Positions 58,101-64,000 of a stretch of DNA of 64,000 bases are shown one piece after another; position 1 is the first letter of the stretch, and each line of letters starts with the position of its first letter. The DNA comes from Sanderia malayensis (lineage: Eukaryota; Cnidaria; Scyphozoa; Semaeostomeae; Pelagiidae), in contig RQOL01000139.1 of assembly GCA_013076295.1 (NCBI GenBank), positions 1,488,001-1,552,000 on the forward strand. The letters run 5' to 3'. A program made the position numbers and the translations under genes. The notes under the pieces are model-generated. The model did no database searches and was not told where the DNA came from. It worked only from the letters and a program-made list of their open reading frames with translations.

Positions 58101-60330
58101 TTAAATTTCCACAGGGTCCGTGTGTCATGTGCTTTAGGGCCAACTTGTGGTATTTTGCATCCTAAGGGTCTGGAATCTCTGCTGATATGAGTTGATCGAC
58201 CTGATAACGAATGCAATAATTAACGATTTTATAATAGAAATGCTACAGAGCAGTTGTATTCTGCATTGGATATAAATTTAAAAATGAGAGAAAGAATTAT
58301 TAGTATTTGCAAATATTACCTGTTGTGGTGTTTGGTTTATCAGCTTGTGAAAGAACAGGATCATGTGTGCGTGTGGCAGTCCTCTCTTCTGAAATTCTAT
58401 GACAAACACATGTGCAGTAACATGTCCCAGGATGTTGTTGTGTTGTATGTCTTCGAGTAGTTCTTTGAGTTTCAGTTGAAATACTCGTGTGACAATGTTC
58501 GGTTCGATATTGGCCGTCTGATACGGATGAATATTTTCTTCAATCTCCTTCCATTTAGGATTGGCAGTCATTGTCGGGAAGATGTCTGGCTTGCCATACT
58601 TCTCACGATTGTCATTGCGTCTTGAAAATGTTGATACATGTTTCTTTGGCTGCCTGGGAAGGATGACGGTAGAATGATAACACGGCCAACATCGATATGT
58701 ATGGGCTGATTCGAATTATTAGCCCTGGCCATCTGTTTTTTGATTTCAGCTCTTCTGTGGAGATGATCCATCAGGCCCTCTGTTCATAATCCAGTCAGTT
58801 TATTGCCTTCTATCTTCGTATATGCATCTACCAGATACTGTTGAAATAGAAGTGATGCAATGTGGATGGCTGAGAATGCATCTCTGACCTGGATTCTGTA
58901 TAAATAGTATTCAGCGAGGGTTAGTCTGGTACGACGGTTACGATTGTTGTGGTGTTCACCTGCTAGTGTGCTGCCGGCAATCGTTGAAGGTCCAAACTGT
59001 AACCTCTGTCACCATGAAAGAAATCAATGGATACGTGAGAGGATCGGCAATAGAATTTGTTGCGTATCTTCATAAGATCTCCGTGTCTTGTTTGAATCTG
59101 CAATTCTCTATCATCAGGATTCGGTGCACCTCCATTCTGTACTGTGTATATAGCTGCAATTTCTCTGGCAGTAGGATTATCGTATCTGCGATCTTGTTGT
59201 GGGCGACCTGTTATAATCATTTTGAATGTCGGAAAGGCTGATTGTTTGCAATAGCTTGCTGCCGCTGTTCCTCCAATATTTCACCCATGCTTCGATAATG
59301 TTGTGCAAATCGATTGACTGCCATTAATTCATTTGGAGAAGTGCAACAATGTCCAAATCAAGACGTTGTTCTCTTGCAGTGTTTTGCCGTTCCTGCAATG
59401 CTTGTTGCGTATCCATGATGTAAAGTTCTGCGTATTTTCTGGATCTGTCTGTCTCTGTTACACCTGTTAATGATGCAAAGCATAAGTTAGGTAAATAAAA
59501 TTCAACTGTAGCCAGCATAAATGAATAATAAGTTATATTGATAATGACTGGAATCATATTGTATCAATTACCTGTCATGTGATATGCCTTTCCATGAATT
59601 GTGATAACTGGTGGTCCAGCTCTAGCATGGCGTACAATATTAGCCTTCCATGATGCCATGGCCATCAATGAGTTGTATTGGCGGAAGTGCTTTAAGAAAT
59701 ATTTAGATTCGGCAGTATCACCAGTGTATAAATGCATGACACTTACTGGAGGTGGTTCAATTTGATCCAGAGCAATTAAACCTCCCATGCAACATTTGTT
59801 GTACTGTTTTTTTGTGTTTTGTTCTTCTTTGAAGTACTTTGCACCACAATGAATACATGTTCTGTTCATTTTATTCAAGTGGTGTGGTAACGGGGAGAAG
59901 GGGATGAGGTTTTCAGCTTCATTGTTCTCGGGGACAGGGTTTTCAACTTGCATTTGCTGATCTTCAACTGGTTCTGGTATCTGATTTTCATCGGGTACTG
60001 GAACTACATCTTGCATCTCGATGTCTACAGGTTGTCCTGCTGCTGGAAGCCCTTGGTTCTGAATGGGAAGCTCTGGTTCCATGTCCATCCCCATTGGCTG
60101 TATCTCTGGAAGAGGATACTGTGCCGGAATGGCTGATATTCAGGGGCTTCTAGCTGACGGTTTTCGAGCTGCAATTGTTGAAGATCGTTGAGTGCTGCAA
60201 GTGGGTTATCCGCATTTCCTGCCTTTTGAGGTTGAAGCTGTTGATTGATCTCTCTGCAATGCTGCATATTATCCCGCACTTGATTTCTGCGTCTGTCACC
60301 GGTTATACTTCTCCTGGTCTTGCGCGGCAT
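55200..60330 (-). pseudogene. Decayed autonomous Helitron Rep/helicase (copy 2) with introns
   Basis: From an ATG at 60330 the minus strand encodes in order: a Gln-rich start; a zinc-finger CIHCGAKYF...CC (about 59850); the KYAELYIMDTQQAL block (59430); QDAMTIVR; the HUH region FVIEFQKRGLPHAHMI (58350); KYIFKYIHKGHD (57850); a helicase with GPAGTGKT near 56715, WDEASMIPA near 56480 and GGDFRQ near 56370; RNLNPKKGLCNGTRLIV (55690); and YVAMSRATSFDGL (55400). GT-AG introns are visible at 59464-59571, 58201-58319 and 55728-55836. Frameshifts lie near 60140, 59330, 59230, 58995, 57850 and 56760, and stops are scattered. The HUH and helicase motifs are well kept, so decay is more recent than in copy 1. 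The catalytic pair is HAH here; copy 1 has HTH. Confidence 0.85.
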
Positions 60331-62011
60331 AGTGCAGTTGTGATATGAAAAAGAAGTATAAAGTCAATTACGCAATACTATTGTAAATGTTATTGCTTGT
60401 AGACAATGGCCTTGATAGCACAACAATGAAAATAATTATAGCCTTGTGTAGCTGCAACCAAAGAAGTAAATATTATATATTTCAAGGGTATGGTAGTGTT
60501 AAGTATAATGTTGTAATAAATCATTACCATAAAAGTAATGCTGTAATATAATGTAAAATTTATGAAAACCCTTACGTTAAACTGTGCTGTTTCTGTTATG
60601 TAAACAGTCCCTAAAATGGAAGAGAGTAAATTGTATTACTCTTGACATAAATGTCACATAAATAAAGGAATCACAAAAAGAGACTCAGAATACCTGCACG
60701 TAACGAAAATTAACCTGTTGAATCCAGTGCAGTTGTCAAGAAATCAACAAATTTGGTTACAGTGTAAATTTGTTAAAAACGGCGCCATAAATGTTTGTTC
60801 ATATATTCCAGATGCATAAAACAAAGCGATGTTTTTATCCGTGGTAAAGAGTAGGTCGTTTACATAGGTTACATTTACAAATCATTTAAAACAAATATCA
60901 TTTCGTAATTATTGAGAGAAGTTTGTAAAAGAGAGGTGTCCATTATTTTAAAATCGATCAAAGTGGGCCTGTTTTTATAAAGTAAACAAATAATTAAAGA
61001 GGTAAAGTAAAAAAAAAACTGCAATGAATAAATTCATTTCTTACCAAGCCTTGTGTCTTTCAAAACTATGGTAAGAAAAGAAAGATATTAGTTATTATAA
61101 ACTTGAAATATTTAATAAAAATATAATGCTGAACAACACGTAACCTGTTCTTGCCATGAAAAGCATGGAAAGAAGAGGAAAAATGATTGACATTATTAAG
61201 CGAAATACGATAAAGAAGCTTGTTAGCTTATAATGATAGCTTGTTAGGAAAAAACAACATTCATAATACTTACTCAGCGATAAATAATTCCATATATTAT
61301 TAATTATAACCTATCAATAATTTGGACACTAAATTAAATTAAGCAAAATCTAATTGTGCAAATAATTAGAGGCGGGATTTCTATTGTACTATGCAGCTGT
61401 CACGATTGGTTTATACACGTCACGTGTTAGAAAAGGCGGGAAACTTGTTAGTGAAAAGCAATGGTGAAAAGGGAATTCCCCTTCGTCCTTCAGATTGGTT
61501 ATAAAGGTAGGAGGGAGAAAATGCACATGAAATTGAATTACATCATGGCGGGATAGCATTCCATGCCAGTCAAGTATAGCAGTGAGTATAGCAGAAGCAG
61601 ATTGAGGAAAGGCATGGTGAGAGTCCAACTGCATCTTCTTAAATCATTTCCATCTGAAGAGTATGTATAAAGTATTTCGACTCACTGTTAAAAATGTGTT
61701 AACTCCAGTCTCATTTTCTGAGTTTAGATTGCAAAATCGTTAAAAAAATCATACTGTGAATAAATGACCACCCTACCTGGTGCAACTGCAACATCGCATT
61801 CATGAAAGTGAATACCATGCATTGGGTAAGTTATTAAGTTAAAAGGTTTTGCAACGAAATCATGTCAACATTTATAACTGATAAAGCTTTTGAATTATTA
61901 GAAATATGATTTAAATATTAAAAATACTGGAACATATAATTTGGAACATTTGGAACATATAATAGACATTTGGAACATATAATGAAAACAAATATATAGT
62001 AATAAAACTTT
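60331..62011. other. AT-rich interval upstream of Helitron copy 2
   Basis: No gene is supported. The Helitron 5' TC terminus should lie here but I could not place it. A GC-richer patch with TTTATACACGTCACGTG lies at 61380-61460. Confidence 0.35.
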
Positions 62012-62757
62012 GACCATGCATGAACAAAAAATGTGAAATGTTTTTCAAATTTTGGGTTTGAAAAGTAGATAATGTTAGTCAATATTTTGTGTTAATGTCA
62101 GCAGTTGTAATTTTATGATGGTTTAAAAGTTTTTGTTTTTTCATGCATGGTCAAAAGCAGGACATGTGTAAATTCGTTAGGAAATTATTCATTTACACAT
62201 GTCCTGCATAATTTTTGCGGCCCTTTGGGTGGGCATGGCCACCATCAATGTTCTAGAGAATTCTTTGGTGGCCTTCCCACCCCTTTTTCTCATGTTTTGG
62301 CTTTCTTTAGCCTTTGCCAATTTTGACAAAGGCCTCCTTCTGTGATCTGTGAATACACAATTATGTTATAGGTTTTTTTTGGTGAAAGGATATTATGCAA
62401 TATTTGGAAGATATCAATTGAACAACTGAGCTTCAAATACAGAAGGTACACTTACACTATTTCTTTGGTGGGGAGTCTTCTCCCTTCCTTGTCATGGAGG
62501 GAGAATTTTTTTGTGCTGCCCAACTCTTTGAATTGGGCAGCACACTCTCTCTTCAAACTGAAAATGTCTTTGTACGTTATTTCCTAGGATACAAAAGCAA
62601 ACAATGAAAGAATTTTCCACGAAAACAATAACCATGAAATATGAATTAATTATTGTGAATTGTGCAAAAAAACTGATCAAATATGAATGAATATATATTT
62701 GCTATAATTACTTTTGCTTCATCACCAAGCCAGATTATAATTTTTTTTCTGGCTCAG
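62012..62757. repeat. Cluster of distinct perfect or near-perfect hairpins
   Basis: Six inverted repeats lie in about 600 bp: 62157-62207 (17-bp arms, GCAGGACATGTGTAAAT), 62226-62285 (GGTGGGCATGGCCACCA, imperfect), 62310-62333 (GCCTTTG), 62478-62505 (TTCTCCCT), 62513-62543 (GTGCTGCCCAA, 11-bp perfect) and 62728-62754 (AGCCAG). An outer pair, TTTGACCATGCATGA at about 62012 and TCATGCATGGTCAAA at about 62141, flanks the first ones. The stems are unrelated in sequence. No ORF is present. Function unknown. Confidence 0.65.
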
Positions 62758-62889
62758 GCTTTTTGGTTGCACTCGCAAACCTTGAAGCCATAATAACCTT
62801 AAAGCAAACAAATTATAGTTGTTTTTCTTTAATAAGGATAATTGGTGTGTGAAAAACAGAACATGTTTGCATGAAGTTGTACTGATATA

Positions 62890-63775
62890 AAATCAAAGGA
62901 CAACTGCTAAACTGCAAATAGTGAAAAAGCAATAAGATAATAGTGATTTAATTGGCAAGTAGTAAGTTATACATATGGTTGGTGAACATAAAGTAATGGA
63001 GACTTTCATTATCTGAGCAACATTGAAAGAAAAGTACATACCAAAATCTGAACAATGTAAAAAATGAAAGGATAAAATGCCAACTACCAAACTGCAAATA
63101 CTGGAAAAAGAATAAGATAATTGTGATTGAAATGGTAAGTAGTAAGTTATACATATGCTTTATGAACATTATAGTAACGGAGAACCTCATTATCCAAGTA
63201 ACATTGAACTGAAAGTACATACCAAAAATGTGCTAAACAAAATAAAAATCAATGGGCAGGGCAACTGCCAAACTGCAAATACTGGAAAAAGAATAAGATA
63301 ATTGTGATTGAAATGGTAAGTAGTAAGTTATACATATGCTTAGTGAAGACAATAGTAATGGAGAATATCATTATCCAAGCAATATTGAACTGAAAGTACA
63401 TACCTAAAATGTGTGAAACGAAATAAAAATCGAGGGGCAGGGCAACTGCCAAACTGCAAATACTGGAAAAAGAATAAGATAATTGTGATTTATATGGTAA
63501 GTAGTAAGTTATACATACGCTTTATGAACATTATAGTAATGGAGAACCTTATTATCCAAGTAACATTGAACTGAAAGTACATACCGAAAATGATCTAAAC
63601 GAAATTAGATCAATGGGCAACTGCCAAACTACAAATACTGGAAAAAGAATAAGATAATTGTGATTGAAATGGTAAGTATTAAGTTATACATATGGTTGGT
63701 GATCATAATAGTAAAGGAAAATCTCATTATCCAAGTAGCATTGAACTGAAAGTACATACCGAAATCTTTTTTTCT
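62890..63775. repeat. 180-bp tandem repeat, about 5 copies
   Basis: CAACTGCCAAACTGCAAATA recurs at about 62901, 63081, 63262, 63443 and 63618. Each unit also has GGTAAGTAGTAAGTTATACATA and GAACTGAAAGTACATACC, allowing for changes. Minus-strand frames through the array are Phe-rich and periodic and are not genes. Confidence 0.85.
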
Positions 63776-64000
63776 TCAGTATAGGAAGGTTCAACAATAA
63801 AAACAATTGAAAAACTGAACGAAGACTGGAAAAGGAATATCATCAGTGATTAAATACATGGAAATAGTTGTGCATGTAATAAAAAATTCGGGTATTATTT
63901 GTAAATGTCTTTATTAATATGTAAAAGTATAAATAATTAGTAATGAGTTAAAAACAATTTACCTGTTGACTTGTGGCTCTACTTTTGACAATGAGGAACA
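63776..64000. other. Unassigned right edge
   Basis: AT-rich sequence without visible features to the window end. Confidence 0.3.

Overview
The window looks like eukaryotic, metazoan nuclear DNA: AT-rich, with many GT-AG introns and no operons. The protein families present (Helitron Rep/helicase, Penelope-like GIY-YIG retroelements, DUF6589-type proteins, SWIM/YqaJ proteins, THAP and P2X7-like zinc domains) are most abundant in cnidarians and other early-branching animals. An anthozoan or hydrozoan is my best guess, but the sequence does not prove it. I see no clearly intact single-copy host gene. Almost everything recognisable is a mobile element, a decayed copy of one, or a tandem repeat.

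Layout. 1-5735: a 207-bp satellite, part of it organised as an 8-monomer higher-order repeat; each monomer carries, on the minus strand, an exon-like 68-nt block with splice-site-like flanks. 7.0-8.35 kb: CAACGTTGA-rich repeat and a retroelement C-terminal pseudogene. 8.5-12.3 kb: a decayed autonomous Helitron (+). 12.3-17.8 kb: non-autonomous Helitrons carrying a 114-bp minisatellite, a Penelope-like insertion with a target duplication, and a SWIM/YqaJ gene cut by a Helitron. 18.0-19.1 kb: a decayed multi-exon gene of unknown function. 20.4-35.2 kb: a zinc-finger region and a DDE transposase region that may belong to one element. It is interrupted by an 8,504-bp TIR transposon (21511-30014) encoding a RecQ-like helicase and a DUF6589-type putative transposase, and by a Penelope-like element (about 31.3-33.25 kb). 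35.4-38.8 kb: P2X7-like and other gene fragments. 38.8-41.9 kb: a Helitron, a PIF1 helicase C-terminus and a two-exon RPA-like OB-fold gene. 43.1-46.2 kb: three more Helitron copies and a 61-bp minisatellite. 47.9-50.5 kb: a THAP exon, a tRNA-Met-like sequence and three co-oriented ORFs of unknown origin. 50.5-53.3 kb: two more Helitrons. 55.2-60.3 kb: a second decayed autonomous Helitron (-) with visible introns. 62.0-63.8 kb: a cluster of hairpins and a 180-bp tandem repeat.

How the parts relate. The RecQ element is the most interesting unit. It has 80-bp inverted termini, a 9-bp target duplication, and two convergent genes, helicase on plus and putative transposase on minus. Removing it and one target copy restores a continuous reading frame across the insertion site. 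The transposase gene of this copy has several frameshifts, while the helicase is nearly intact, so this copy is probably not autonomous. Two Helitron junctions show one element inserted exactly at the 5' end of another. Exon coordinates are inferred by eye from reading frame and splice consensus; family names come from recognition of motifs, not from a search.
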